Assembly: GCA_017427685.1 (NCBI GenBank)
Contig: JAFRSH010000036.1
Coordinates: 62,001 to 126,000, forward strand
Source of the DNA: Lachnospiraceae bacterium
GTDB lineage: Bacteria; Bacillota; Clostridia; Lachnospirales; Lachnospiraceae
DNA length: 64,000 bases
Reading direction: 5' to 3'
This document shows positions 1-8,699 of this stretch, piece after piece; the stretch's first letter is position 1; every line of letters starts with the position of its first letter. The notes below the pieces were generated by a model that was not told the origin of the DNA, did not search any database, and was given only the letters and a program-made list of their open reading frames with translations. Both the position numbers and the translations under genes were made by a program.

Positions 1-408
1 ATCTTCCTCGGCAAGCTTTTCCACAATTGGGGTCAGAAGATCGAATTCCACGGTGTCAGGAAGATCCCTGAGGATGAAGCCGTAGCGATCGTTTGCGACC
101 GTATCGGAAGCATCTGCTCGGATCGCGACGCGAGCAAGGTGTTCATTGTATCGGATTCCGAAGCTGCCTACACGGGTTCGGTCCTCACCAAGACTCTCGA
201 AACCCTTAAGACCAAGGGGATCGAGGCACAGGCCGGTTCGCCTTCGAACTCTCTTGAAGCACTTCAGGGACTTCGAGGCTCTCAGGTTGCGGTTCTCGCT
301 GTGACCATGAAGAACAGTCTTCCCAACGTGGTTAGAGATGAGTACGCAGTCTGCGAGGAGAACAACATCCCCGTAGTGGCCAACTTTGTGGTTTATCCCC
401 AGAAATGA
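1..408 (+). CDS. C-terminal part of a probable polysaccharide chain-length-determinant-type protein (5' end outside window)
   Basis: The reading frame is open from base 1 and stops at 408, so only about 135 C-terminal residues are visible and the true start lies upstream. The visible part looks like an alternating alpha/beta fold: a strand (KVFIVSDSE), a helix rich in Thr and Lys, and an ending in which a residue run like EYAVCEENNIPVV precedes a hydrophobic strand. This layout resembles the P-loop-like C-terminal domain of Wzz/CpsD-type capsular polysaccharide proteins in Clostridia, where a similar helix-strand follows the pseudo-active site. No Walker motif is visible in this fragment. The next gene follows after 15 bp and is probably co-transcribed. 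The family assignment is an inference from pattern only; the coding status is firm. Confidence 0.5.
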   Translation: MFLGKLFHNWGQKIEFHGVRKIPEDEAVAIVCDRIGSICSDRDASKVFIVSDSEAAYTGSVLTKTLETLKTKGIEAQAGSPSNSLEALQGLRGSQVAVLAVTMKNSLPNVVRDEYAVCEENNIPVVANFVVYPQK

Positions 409-423
409 TCGGTAAGGCATGAT

Positions 424-1296
424 ATGAAGATCAAATGTGACTTTTGTGACAGCATGATTGACGAGACCGAGACCTCGTGTCCGCATTGCGGCGCGCCGCT
501 TTCGGGTGTTAACAGGACCGCAGGGACTTCGCCTCAGACCATCGAGCAGCTCAGGGACTGGTATATCGCCAGGAACCTTCCGCCCGAGGAAGTGACGAGG
601 TTCTTTATCGGCAAGGATATTCGCGATCCCAAGGCTTTCGGTATCTACAAGAACAGTAACGGCGACTTCGTAGTTTACAAGAACAAATCCGACGGAACCA
701 GAGCGATCCGCTATCAGGGTTCCGACGAGGCCTACGCCGTAAACGAGCTCTATCAGCGCCTGCGTTCTCAGATCGAGGACCAGAAGCGCTTGAACAATTC
801 ACGTCCCCGCTCAAACTTCGCAACATCATCCTTTAAGCCGGGCGGGTGTCTTAAGGCTACCCTCACAAGCAAGATATTTATCATTGCGATCATCGTCATC
901 TTTTTGGCCATTATCGCAATGTTCTTCGCCGATGGCATCCCCAACGGGTACTACAAGTATAACGATACAAGCTATTACCGTCAGGGTGAAGACTGGTTTT
1001 ATTATGACGGTTCTATTGGCGACTGGAAATATGCGGCTCCTTCGTCGTCGATCTATTCAGATATCAACGACGACAATTTCCTGGATTACGATTCTTCGTA
1101 CTACGGGAGCAACAGTTTCGAGGACAGTCTCTGGTATGATGACTCAAGTTATTCCTCATCATCCTCATCCTCATCATCATCGAGCTCATGGTTCGATTCG
1201 GACGATGACAACGACTGGGACAGTGACTGGTCGTGGGACAGCTCCGACTCCTGGGATTCCGACTGGGGAGGAAGTGACTGGGATTCTGACTGGTAA
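424..1296 (+). CDS. Zinc-ribbon single-pass membrane protein with Ser/Asp/Trp-rich tail
   Basis: This is a 290-residue protein of unknown role. Residues 4-25 hold two CxxC pairs (CDFC and CPHC), a zinc ribbon typical of small regulatory or scaffold membrane proteins in Bacillota. A middle soluble segment (about 35-125) contains a short repeat-like beta region, and one transmembrane segment lies near residues 150-170. After it comes a Tyr/Trp-rich stretch and then a low-complexity tail with a run of about 13 serines followed by repeated W-D-S-D units to the last residue. With the cytoplasmic zinc ribbon first, the acidic aromatic tail would be extracellular. The start is supported by a TAAGG site 9 bp upstream. 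It is probably co-transcribed with the preceding fragment. The acidic tail could bind cations or the cell wall; that is inference. Confidence 0.8.
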   Translation: MKIKCDFCDSMIDETETSCPHCGAPLSGVNRTAGTSPQTIEQLRDWYIARNLPPEEVTRFFIGKDIRDPKAFGIYKNSNGDFVVYKNKSDGTRAIRYQGSDEAYAVNELYQRLRSQIEDQKRLNNSRPRSNFATSSFKPGGCLKATLTSKIFIIAIIVIFLAIIAMFFADGIPNGYYKYNDTSYYRQGEDWFYYDGSIGDWKYAAPSSSIYSDINDDNFLDYDSSYYGSNSFEDSLWYDDSSYSSSSSSSSSSSSWFDSDDDNDWDSDWSWDSSDSWDSDWGGSDWDSDW

Positions 1297-1344
1297 AACA
1301 GATTATAGGGTAGATAAATTGATCAGCTCCTTGTGTATAAAAAG

Positions 1345-1374
1345 AAAAACCCGGGGTCACCGGGTTTTTCTTTT
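1345..1374. terminator. Bidirectional intrinsic terminator between convergent genes
   Basis: A perfect 10-bp stem (AAAAACCCGG at 1345-1354, CCGGGTTTTT at 1360-1369) with a 5-nt loop is flanked by A-rich and T-rich tracts on both sides, so it can terminate the zinc-ribbon gene on + and the EAL gene on -. Confidence 0.9.
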
Positions 1375-1390
1375 ATGTTTATGTTTGTGT

Positions 1391-3193
1391 TTATGTTAAG
1401 TATTTGCTTTCGAAGTCTTTAACAGGGATCGGCTTGCTGTAATAGTATCCCTGTACCACTTCGCATCCGAGCATACGCAGCTTCTCAACCTGCCCCTTCT
1501 GCTCGGCACCTTCCGCAAGACAGCTGAATCCGAGTTCTTTGGCGAGAGTGATGATGTGTCTGATGACGATGATGTCTTCTTCTTTGTCGTTCTCGCCGGT
1601 GACCTTATCGACGAAGCTCTTGTCGATCTTGAGCGTGTCAAAGGGCAGTTCGGTCAGCAGTGAAAGCGAAGAGTATCCGGTTCCGAAGTCGTCCATCGAG
1701 ATCTTGAAGCCGTTGCCGCGCAGCTCTTCCATCAGATTGACCATGTGGCTCTTGTTGTCGTACGAAGCACTCTCCGTGAGCTCGAAGTCGATGAGCGAGT
1801 GATCCACGCCGTACGAATCCACGATCTCGGTGAGGTGGGTGATCAGGTTGCGGTCGTAAAGCCTGCTCCTTGAAAGGTTGACCGAGATCGGAACGAGCTT
1901 TTTGCCCTCACTCTTCCACCTCTGAAGTGCAGTGCAAACCTTCTTGAGTACGATATCGTCGATCTTGCCGATCGAGCAATCCTTCTCGAAGTAAGGGATG
2001 AACCTTGCGGGAGAGAGGAATTCCGAGTTCTTGTAGTTCCATCTGATGAGAGCCTCGGCGCCTTCGAGCTCGTCAGAGCTACTCTTGATCTTAGGCTGGA
2101 GGTAAACGAGGAACTCGTCGTTCTCGATGGCTGTTTCAAGGTATGCCTTTATGTAATTGCTCCACGATATGTCGTCATGCATCTTGTCGGTGTAGATGAT
2201 GATATCGGTCTCGCTCCTGTTCGTGCCGAGTGCCTGCGCCATCTTGCCTGCGTCGGCAACACGGTTGCCGGAGAGTATCGAGCGCTGCATCGGCACAACG
2301 CCGCAGCGATAGTAGATCTTATAATTGGGATCTTCCTCGAGGAGGGAGAGGTCTTCGAAGAACTTCTCAAGAGTCCTGATCGTCTCCTCACGTGGCATGT
2401 CCTTGATCATCATCGCGAAATTATCGTTGTGGCAGCGTGCGCTTGCGTACACGAAATCGGCCTCGTTCATGGCTTTTACGATGTTGCTGAGTACCTTGTT
2501 GGCCGCGATATGACCGTAAACCTCGTTGAGCACACGGAATTCCTTGACATCGAAGTGCGCGAAGGCGTAATCATCGATCCCGCTGTCCATGGGCATCTCG
2601 AGGAACGAAACAAGGTGGTTCCAGTTGTAGTGTCCGGTGATCGGATCGAAGAAGGACATCCTGTAAAGCTTCTCATTGCCGAAAGCGGAGCTGTCATCGT
2701 TGATAACGCTCTGTGCCGCGTCGCTTGTGAGCTTCCACTCGTAGAGCATCCTGATCTTCCTGCAACCCGTGAAAACGCTGATAACACCCGCATCGCCGCG
2801 TTCCTTGATGGAAAGATCGGTGTAGTTCCTGTGCGCGTCATCGTCAAGAGCGATCTTCTCGAAGAAATCGCGGATCGAATCACGGCTCAGGTCCATGCCT
2901 TCGTCTATCTCGACCGAGTAGAAAAAAGAACCCTCAAGAACGAGACTCTTAAGATCAGCAGGGTAATCGATCCTTCCGTCATCCTCACGGAACTCGATGC
3001 CTATGACCTCGCGGTCGAGCTCTTTCACGAAGAAAATGCCGGGGTAGTCGTACGTTCCGAACGCACCCGAGTACCTGTCGATACGCTCGGGAACCTTCTC
3101 ACTGTAGAAATCCCTGATCTCTTCGTCTGTGGCTTCGGTGTAGAACAGAAGCCTTCTGGGCTTGTATAGCTGGTTCAGCTTGTTTATAAACAT
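1391..3193 (-). CDS. c-di-GMP phosphodiesterase, degenerate GGDEF plus EAL domain
   Basis: The 600-residue cytosolic protein probably hydrolyses c-di-GMP to pGpG. An N-terminal segment (about 1-180) of unknown fold is followed by a GGDEF-like domain (about 180-335), where the signature position reads HNDNF, so cyclase activity is unlikely. The EAL domain (about 345-600) keeps the catalytic pattern: EAL inside GAEALIRW, the Asn of SVNLSR, the DDFGTGYSS loop, KIDKSFV, the E of LAEGAEQ and the Q of VQGYYYSKP. A good ribosome site (AAAGAGGAG) precedes the ATG. No transmembrane segment or signal is evident, so the N-terminus may sense a soluble cue. It stands alone between a FeoB-associated gene and a bidirectional terminator. 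The active diguanylate cyclase at 54732 is a plausible opposing partner. Confidence 0.92.
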   Translation of the reverse strand: MFINKLNQLYKPRRLLFYTEATDEEIRDFYSEKVPERIDRYSGAFGTYDYPGIFFVKELDREVIGIEFREDDGRIDYPADLKSLVLEGSFFYSVEIDEGMDLSRDSIRDFFEKIALDDDAHRNYTDLSIKERGDAGVISVFTGCRKIRMLYEWKLTSDAAQSVINDDSSAFGNEKLYRMSFFDPITGHYNWNHLVSFLEMPMDSGIDDYAFAHFDVKEFRVLNEVYGHIAANKVLSNIVKAMNEADFVYASARCHNDNFAMMIKDMPREETIRTLEKFFEDLSLLEEDPNYKIYYRCGVVPMQRSILSGNRVADAGKMAQALGTNRSETDIIIYTDKMHDDISWSNYIKAYLETAIENDEFLVYLQPKIKSSSDELEGAEALIRWNYKNSEFLSPARFIPYFEKDCSIGKIDDIVLKKVCTALQRWKSEGKKLVPISVNLSRSRLYDRNLITHLTEIVDSYGVDHSLIDFELTESASYDNKSHMVNLMEELRGNGFKISMDDFGTGYSSLSLLTELPFDTLKIDKSFVDKVTGENDKEEDIIVIRHIITLAKELGFSCLAEGAEQKGQVEKLRMLGCEVVQGYYYSKPIPVKDFESKYLT

Positions 3194-3303
3194 GGTAACT
3201 CCTCTTTAAAAAGCAGTCATATTCTATGAAACGGGATCTGACAATTCACGAATGTAACAATTTGATACTAACACAGATTACGGTTTTTTTCTAGATAAAT
3301 GTA

Positions 3304-3344
3304 AAATGCTGACCCCGGTCTCTGCCCGACCGCGATCAGCATTT
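3304..3344 (-). terminator. Hairpin terminator of the FeoB-associated gene
   Basis: Arms AAATGCTGA (3304-3312) and TCAGCATTT (3336-3344) form a long stem that includes the stop codon of the upstream minus-strand gene, with an inner GGTC/GACC pairing. The downstream T-tract on the minus strand is weak. Confidence 0.55.
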
Positions 3345-3509
3345 CTTTTGCCCGGATGTGCAGGTGGCACAGCCCTTACAGTGAGCACAGTCACCGCCGC
3401 ACAGACTCTTGCTCTTGTGCTTTACCACGTAGCGTATCGTGAAAGCCACGATCACGATCAGCACCGCGGCGACGGCGATCGTTCCGAGGTTGTCGGTAAA
3501 CCAGTTCAT
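3336..3509 (-). CDS. FeoB-associated Cys-rich membrane protein
   Basis: This 57-residue gene reads MNWFTDNLGTIAVAAV... on the minus strand. It has one N-terminal transmembrane helix (about residues 9-28), a short basic segment, then a cysteine cluster of the form C-x3-C-x2-C-x2-C-x2-C ending in a terminal Cys. That layout matches the FeoB-associated Cys-rich membrane protein family (Pfam FeoB_associated), normally encoded beside feoA/feoB and thought to assist ferrous iron uptake. No feoA or feoB is visible here, so the gene is an orphan copy. The start is supported by an AAAGAGAGGACCC ribosome-site region just upstream. It ends inside its own terminator hairpin. Confidence 0.85.
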   Translation of the reverse strand: MNWFTDNLGTIAVAAVLIVIVAFTIRYVVKHKSKSLCGGDCAHCKGCATCTSGQKKC

Positions 3510-3876
3510 AACGGGTCCTCTCTTTAAAAACGTTTATCAAAGGCTTCTGATCCATCACAAAAGCCATTAATACAAGACAAGTATTGTGTACATGACCATG
3601 TTAGCAAGCGCTAACTCATGTCGTAAAGATACCTCAAATATCAGCGGTTGTCAAGAAAAGGTTGAGTCATTCCATGTCCGGTTGAGCGCGCATATAAAAT
3701 TCTTGTATATCTTTTTGACATTACGTGGTAAAATAGGCGTGTTGTACTTCTTGCGGGCGGAAGCGCAACGCATCTGTCACATAGGCGTTACAAAGATTAG
3801 GTTTAACATGCCGGAGACGGGAGAGGAGCGGGGAAATCCCGGTTCGGCAACATGTATTCAAGAAAAAAGGGGAATT
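3510..3876 (+). other. Intergenic control region of the ABC exporter operon
   Basis: This 367-bp gap holds an inverted repeat GTTAGC-AAGC-GCTAAC at 3600-3615, suited to a TetR- or MarR-like dimer, and a nested GC-rich stem at 3810-3848 (GCCG/CGGC enclosing CGGG/CCCG) just upstream of the ribosome site. A TTGACA hexamer sits at 3715 but has no well-spaced -10, so the promoter is not assigned. The reading frame of the exporter is open back to 3586, but no ribosome site supports that longer start. Confidence 0.5.
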
Positions 3877-5820
3877 ATGAGTAAGAAGAATAAAAAGGAC
3901 ATTTCCCGCGGCAGAGCGATAAAGAACAACTTCTTTGCACTCAGACTGATCGGAAAGATCTGTCCGGCATTTGTCATAAACGCCGGCACGGAGATGTTCC
4001 TGGGATACTTTGAATGGCTGTTCTACAGCGCATTCTTTATGAGATATGTCATCGATTCGCTCGATTCGGGTGAGCCTTTTTGGCATATCATGAAATTTGT
4101 CATCATCGTAGCGATCGTCATGTTCTCGATGAACCTCTACGAGCGCATCCTTGCGGGAAGCTTTTATCCCGTAGCGGGTGCGAAGATCAATAAGGGCTTG
4201 TACACGAAGCTCTTCAGAAAAGCCAGAAAAGTTGAGCTTGAGTGCTTTGAGGACAACGAATTCTACGACAAGTACACGCTTGCCATGGAGAAGGCGGACG
4301 AAAGACTCAGCGAGACCGTTAAGGCTCTCTTTAAGACGATCTGCGGAGCGATCTCCAGCGTTTGCGCATTTTACTTCATGTACCAGGTCGATAAGATCTC
4401 GGTGCTCTTTATCATACTGCCGATCATCGGCAACTTCGTCTTCAACAGGAAGATAAGCCACCTCGATTACGCGAGGAACAAGGACATGGCGCCTCATAAC
4501 CGTCGTATCGCGTATATCAACCGTGTCATGTATCTTCCGGAGTACGCGAAGGAGATGCGCCTCACGGGCGTGTTCTCAATCATGAAGAAGCAGTACCGCG
4601 AGGCGATAGGCGGGCTCGCAGATGTGACGAAGAAGTACACGAAGAAGGCTGTGATACTTCACTGGTGCTACGTCATGTTCACCTTCTCGTTCATTTTCGA
4701 GGGTCTTCTTATCTACGGGGCGTACCGCACGATCTGGGGCGAGACGATGACGCTCGCCGAGCTCTCGGTCATGACGAGCATGATGGTTTCGACGACGTGG
4801 ATCCTCATCGGATTTACGGACTCGTTGATGGCGCTCTTCAGGAACGGACTTTTCGTCGAGTATTTAAGGTCGTTCCTCGAGTATAAGGAGAAGCTTCCCG
4901 AGGACTACGCGGGAGACGATCCCGGGAGCAAGATCGAGTCGATCGAGTTTAAGGACGTTTCTTTCGCATATAAGGACAAGACCGTTATCTCACACCTCAA
5001 CATGAGATTTGACGGCGGTGGAACATATGCGCTCGTGGGACACAACGGCGCGGGAAAGACGACACTGATAAAGCTGTTGCTCCGCTTCTACGATCCGACC
5101 GAGGGAGTGATACTCCTTAACGGACGTGACATCCGCGAGTACGACCTCAAGAAGTACCGTGCGCTTTTTGCGACGGCATTTCAGGATCACAGGATGTTCT
5201 CGATGTCCGTCATGGAGAATGTCGTGATGGGTGAAAATATTCCCGAGGACGAGAAAGAAGCGAAGGTTGTGGAGGCGCTCAAACTTTCGGGAGCCTACGA
5301 TAAAGTCATGTCTCTTCCGAAGGGACTCGATACCACGCTCACACATGAGTTCGACGACGAAGGTGCCGTGCTTTCGGGCGGTGAGTTCCAGAAGATCGTC
5401 GTGGCGCGCGCGTTTGTTAAGGACTGCCCGATAAAGGTCTTTGACGAGCCGAGCAGTGCGCTCGATCCGATCGCCGAGGCAACGCTCTTCGACAATATCT
5501 ATGATTCATGCAGGAATAACACACTCATCTTCATATCGCACAGGCTCTCATCCGTTCAGAACGCGGACTGCGTTTATCTGCTGTCCGAGGGCACCGTTAA
5601 GGAAGTCGGAACGCACGAGGAACTGATGAAGCTTGGCGGATTATATGCGGATATGTACACAAAACAGGCGAAGAATTATCTCGCGATCTCCGGGGATGCG
5701 GAGCATCACGGAGTGGACGGAAATATTGCAGATAGCGGCATTAATGCGGAAGAGGCCGAGAAAGCGGAGAAAACCGCATATGCGTTAAATAACACGCCTG
5801 CGGAAGGGGGTGCTCTGTAA
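3877..5820 (+). CDS. ABC exporter half-transporter (permease fused to ATPase), first subunit
   Basis: The 647-residue protein has a type IV exporter membrane domain (about 1-360) followed by a nucleotide-binding domain. Visible ATPase motifs are Walker A GHNGAGKTT, signature LSGGEFQK, Walker B VFDEPSSALDP and the H-loop ISHRLSS. The signature is LSGGE rather than LSGGQ. The ATG at 3877 was chosen because of the AAAAAAGGGG ribosome site; the frame is open further upstream. The tail after the ATPase is Glu/Ala-rich. The stop codon overlaps the ATG of the next gene (TAATG), so the two half-transporters are translationally coupled and probably form a heterodimer. The substrate is unknown; peptide, drug or lipid export is typical of the family. 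Confidence 0.9.
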   Translation: MSKKNKKDISRGRAIKNNFFALRLIGKICPAFVINAGTEMFLGYFEWLFYSAFFMRYVIDSLDSGEPFWHIMKFVIIVAIVMFSMNLYERILAGSFYPVAGAKINKGLYTKLFRKARKVELECFEDNEFYDKYTLAMEKADERLSETVKALFKTICGAISSVCAFYFMYQVDKISVLFIILPIIGNFVFNRKISHLDYARNKDMAPHNRRIAYINRVMYLPEYAKEMRLTGVFSIMKKQYREAIGGLADVTKKYTKKAVILHWCYVMFTFSFIFEGLLIYGAYRTIWGETMTLAELSVMTSMMVSTTWILIGFTDSLMALFRNGLFVEYLRSFLEYKEKLPEDYAGDDPGSKIESIEFKDVSFAYKDKTVISHLNMRFDGGGTYALVGHNGAGKTTLIKLLLRFYDPTEGVILLNGRDIREYDLKKYRALFATAFQDHRMFSMSVMENVVMGENIPEDEKEAKVVEALKLSGAYDKVMSLPKGLDTTLTHEFDDEGAVLSGGEFQKIVVARAFVKDCPIKVFDEPSSALDPIAEATLFDNIYDSCRNNTLIFISHRLSSVQNADCVYLLSEGTVKEVGTHEELMKLGGLYADMYTKQAKNYLAISGDAEHHGVDGNIADSGINAEEAEKAEKTAYALNNTPAEGGAL

Positions 5821-7601
5821 TGAAACGTGTTTTACAGAATCATCTCTTCCTCTGGAAGCTTTGTTTTAAGACGTGTCCCGGTTACATGATCTACTACCTG
5901 TATGACGGGTTCAGGTACCAGATGGTCGTGTTCGTCGAGCACGTGCTCGGCATCAGGTACGTACTCAAGTGTGCGGAGCATGGGGAACCGTTCTGGAAGG
6001 CGGTTTTGTTCATTGGAATCGTCCTTATAATAAACATGATCCAGATCATTCCGGATGGGTTCTTTATCCACGGCTGGAGCTTTAGGAGCAAGCCAAAGCT
6101 CTACGCCGCCCTCAAGAACAAGATGTACGAGAAGGCGTCGCAGATCGATCTTTCGTGCTACGACGATCCCGACTACTACAACGACTTTGTTCTGTCGGTG
6201 GCGGAATCTGAGAGCAGTATCGACAGATTCCTCGTGACATGCACTACGCTCATGCAAGGGCTTACCGTTCTGTTTACGACGGGCGTGTTCTTCCTTGTTA
6301 CGGACGCGACGGGCGTTTTGTTTGTCCTCGTGTCGTTTGTGCTCAGGTTTGTTATGGCCAAGGTCCTTAACAAGCTCAACTACAAGGTTCGTCTTAAGGT
6401 TAACCCGATCGAGCGCAAGCGCAACTATGTCAGTCGTGTATTCTATCTTAACGATTATGCTAAAGAACTCAGGCTTCATCCTCAAGTCGGGGACAAGCTC
6501 GAAAAGGAATTCGAGGAAGCGAACGATGAGATCATGAAAGAACAGAAGAAGGTCGGGAAAAAACGTACCTTCCTCATCTTCTCGAGAGATTACCTCGTCG
6601 GCGACTTTATAATGGATGCGCTTTACATCACGTATCTCGTTTTCCAGGCAGCGGTAACGCATTCGATCGATTACAGTGATGCCGTGATCCTCTTTAACAG
6701 AGCGGGCTCGCTCCGTGGCGGTATGGCGAGAATGGCGGACCTCTTCCCGCAGGCGCAGGAGAACAGCCTGTATGTCGATAAGATCAGGAAGTTCCTTGAT
6801 TACGAACCCGTGATCAAAAACAATATCGGAGAATCCGTTCCCGAGGAAGTCTCCGACATAATACTCGAGAATGTAACTTTCAGGTACAGCGGTAAGAACG
6901 AGCCTGTCATAAACGGCATCTCGCTCAGAGTCAAGCAGGGAGAGAAGATCGCGATCGTCGGCTATAATGGCGCGGGCAAGACTACTCTCATAAAGCTCCT
7001 CATGCGTCTTTACGATCCGGCGGAGGGTCGCATCCTTTACCACGGTAAAGACATCAGGGAATTTAATCCCGAAGAGTACCGCCATCGTATCGGAGTAGTT
7101 TTCCAGGACTACCAGCTCTACGCAGCCTCCCTCGGAGAGAATGTGGTGATGAAAGATGTTACAGACACAGTCGCATCGGATGTGGTTTCGGCTCTTAAGA
7201 AGGCCGGCTTCGGCGAGCGTCTTGCTACTCTCGAGAAAGGGCTCGATACCCAGGTTACGGCCGAATTTGATAAGGACGGAGTTAACTTCTCCGGCGGCGA
7301 GAGCCAGAAGATAGCGATATCACGTGCGTTCTATAAAGATGCCGACATCCTCATCATGGATGAGCCGAGCAGCGCACTCGACCCGATCGCCGAGTACGAG
7401 CTGAACAAGGCGATGAGATCGGCAGCCAAAGGCAAGACTGTGTTCTACATCTCGCACAGGCTTTCAACAACCCGTGACGCCGACAGGATCATCCTCCTCG
7501 AGGATGGCAGGATAGCGGAGGAAGGCACTCACGAGAGCCTCCTCGCCCGCAACGGTAAGTACGCGCAGATGTGGCATGTCCAGGCAGGCCGCTACAAGTG
7601 A
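5820..7601 (+). CDS. ABC exporter half-transporter, second subunit
   Basis: This 593-residue protein is the partner of the preceding half-transporter. It has an N-terminal six-helix membrane domain (about 1-320) and an ATPase domain with Walker A GYNGAGKTT, signature FSGGESQK, Walker B LIMDEPSSALDP and H-loop ISHRLST. The signature begins with Phe instead of Leu, a mild deviation often seen in heterodimeric exporters. Its start codon shares one base with the stop of the upstream gene. Both subunits keep the Walker B glutamate, so both ATP sites may be catalytic. No substrate-defining domain, such as a C39 peptidase, is present in either subunit, and no precursor peptide gene was seen nearby. 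Confidence 0.9.
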   Translation: MKRVLQNHLFLWKLCFKTCPGYMIYYLYDGFRYQMVVFVEHVLGIRYVLKCAEHGEPFWKAVLFIGIVLIINMIQIIPDGFFIHGWSFRSKPKLYAALKNKMYEKASQIDLSCYDDPDYYNDFVLSVAESESSIDRFLVTCTTLMQGLTVLFTTGVFFLVTDATGVLFVLVSFVLRFVMAKVLNKLNYKVRLKVNPIERKRNYVSRVFYLNDYAKELRLHPQVGDKLEKEFEEANDEIMKEQKKVGKKRTFLIFSRDYLVGDFIMDALYITYLVFQAAVTHSIDYSDAVILFNRAGSLRGGMARMADLFPQAQENSLYVDKIRKFLDYEPVIKNNIGESVPEEVSDIILENVTFRYSGKNEPVINGISLRVKQGEKIAIVGYNGAGKTTLIKLLMRLYDPAEGRILYHGKDIREFNPEEYRHRIGVVFQDYQLYAASLGENVVMKDVTDTVASDVVSALKKAGFGERLATLEKGLDTQVTAEFDKDGVNFSGGESQKIAISRAFYKDADILIMDEPSSALDPIAEYELNKAMRSAAKGKTVFYISHRLSTTRDADRIILLEDGRIAEEGTHESLLARNGKYAQMWHVQAGRYK

Positions 7602-7627
7602 TAAAAGCACGTTAAGAAAAAGACATG

Positions 7628-7656
7628 ATGAAACAAGACCTCCTTTATGGTAGAAT
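7628..7656 (+). promoter_or_regulatory. Promoter of the GH43 gene
   Basis: ATGAAA (7628-7633) and TAGAAT (7651-7656) are 17 bp apart, with an extended -10 TGG directly before the -10. Transcription would start near 7663, about 37 nt before the ATG. Confidence 0.6.
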
Positions 7657-7698
7657 AGTTAGCAGATCATTCAAAACTGCCTACCAATAGGAGGTCTT
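7635..7698 (+). repeat. Inverted repeat pairing the promoter spacer with the ribosome binding site
   Basis: AAGACCTCCT (7635-7644) is a perfect 10-bp complement of AGGAGGTCTT (7689-7698), which contains the Shine-Dalgarno sequence of the GH43 gene. The left arm lies between the -35 and -10, so it is present only in RNA reading through from upstream. Confidence 0.65.
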
Positions 7699-7699
7699 T

Positions 7700-8620
7700 A
7701 TGTCAGAGAAAACGGGCAAGAATCCCATTATCACTTCGATCTACACGGCGGATCCCGCACCCATGGTGTGGGGTGACACGCTTTACCTTTACACTACGCA
7801 TGATGAGGACGAGCTCATCAACGATTTCTACACGATGTTCGACTGGAGATGCTACTCCACGACAGACATGGTGAACTGGACCGACCACGGCAAGATCTTC
7901 TCGCTCGACGATATCGAGTGGGCGGACGACCGTGCATGGGCACCTCAGTGCATCGCCCGCAACGGCAAGTTCTACCTCTACTGCCCCGTTCACAAGAAGG
8001 ACGGCGGCATGGCGATCGCGGTGGGCGTTTCGGACAGCCCCACCGGACCCTTCACAGACATCGGACATCCGCTTGTCGATGAAGGCGACTGGAACGATAT
8101 CGACCCGACCGTGTTCATTGACGACGACGGTCAGGCATACCTCTACTTCGGCAACCCCGAGCTTCGCTACGTGCTCCTCAACGAGGACATGGTCTCGATC
8201 GACGAGAAGGTCGGTGTTGTTAAGATCCCCATGACTGTCGAGTCGTTTGGCAAGGGTGGCCACATGACCGGCACGACTTACGGCGAGGGCCCTTGGTTTT
8301 ATAAGCGTAACGGGCTTTATTACATGGTCTTCGCAGCTTTCGCGGAGGGCGAGAAGCACAACGAGCACTTCGGTTACTCGACATCCGAGTCGCCGACAGG
8401 CCCCTTCGTTTACCGCGGTGTCCTCATGGAGGAAGGTCCGTGCTTCACGAACCATCCCGGACTGTGCGATTACAAGGGTCATTCGTACCTGTTCTACCAC
8501 ACGGACGAGCTTCCGGGAGGAAGCCTCTTCCACAGAAGCGTGTGTGTAGCGGAGTTTAAGTACAACCCCGACGGCACCATCGACACGATCGAGAAGTGCG
8601 GAGGAGTACAGGGTATTTAA
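7700..8620 (+). CDS. Glycoside hydrolase family 43 enzyme (beta-xylosidase/arabinofuranosidase type)
   Basis: The 306-residue enzyme is a single five-bladed GH43 propeller with no signal peptide, so it probably acts in the cytoplasm on imported oligosaccharides. The three expected acidic residues are visible: the general base Asp18 in YTADPAP, the modulating Asp in DIDPTVFIDDDG and the general acid Glu in YGEGPWFYKR. The N-terminus starts directly at the first blade, which supports the ATG at 7700 with its GGAGG site 5 bp away. Family members cleave xylo- or arabino-oligosaccharides; the exact substrate cannot be read from sequence. It has its own promoter and no sugar-transport neighbour. 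A second GH43 lies at 56562. Confidence 0.9.
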   Translation: MSEKTGKNPIITSIYTADPAPMVWGDTLYLYTTHDEDELINDFYTMFDWRCYSTTDMVNWTDHGKIFSLDDIEWADDRAWAPQCIARNGKFYLYCPVHKKDGGMAIAVGVSDSPTGPFTDIGHPLVDEGDWNDIDPTVFIDDDGQAYLYFGNPELRYVLLNEDMVSIDEKVGVVKIPMTVESFGKGGHMTGTTYGEGPWFYKRNGLYYMVFAAFAEGEKHNEHFGYSTSESPTGPFVYRGVLMEEGPCFTNHPGLCDYKGHSYLFYHTDELPGGSLFHRSVCVAEFKYNPDGTIDTIEKCGGVQGI

Positions 8621-8699
8621 GGGACAGCGTATTAGGGGAATCGGGAGTCGGTGCGGGATAGCCGCATCGGATGTCAGGGAATAATACGGGTGAGTTTTA
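8621..8699 (+). other. Short gap with hairpin before the giant-protein operon
   Basis: A 7-bp stem, GGTGCGG/CCGCATC with a GATAG-type loop, lies near 8652-8670. It has no T-tract, and I could not identify a convincing promoter for the following 10-kb operon. Confidence 0.35.

Noticed and set aside
2177-3169. 330-codon plus-strand open frame opposite the EAL gene
   Set aside because: It is antisense to a clear EAL/GGDEF gene, its translation has no recognisable motif, and long antisense frames are common in this codon usage.
3586-3876. Upstream ATG extending the first ABC exporter subunit by 97 residues
   Set aside because: The extension lies in the regulatory gap, has no ribosome site and its translation does not look like an exporter N-terminus; the ATG at 3877 has AAAAAAGGGG.
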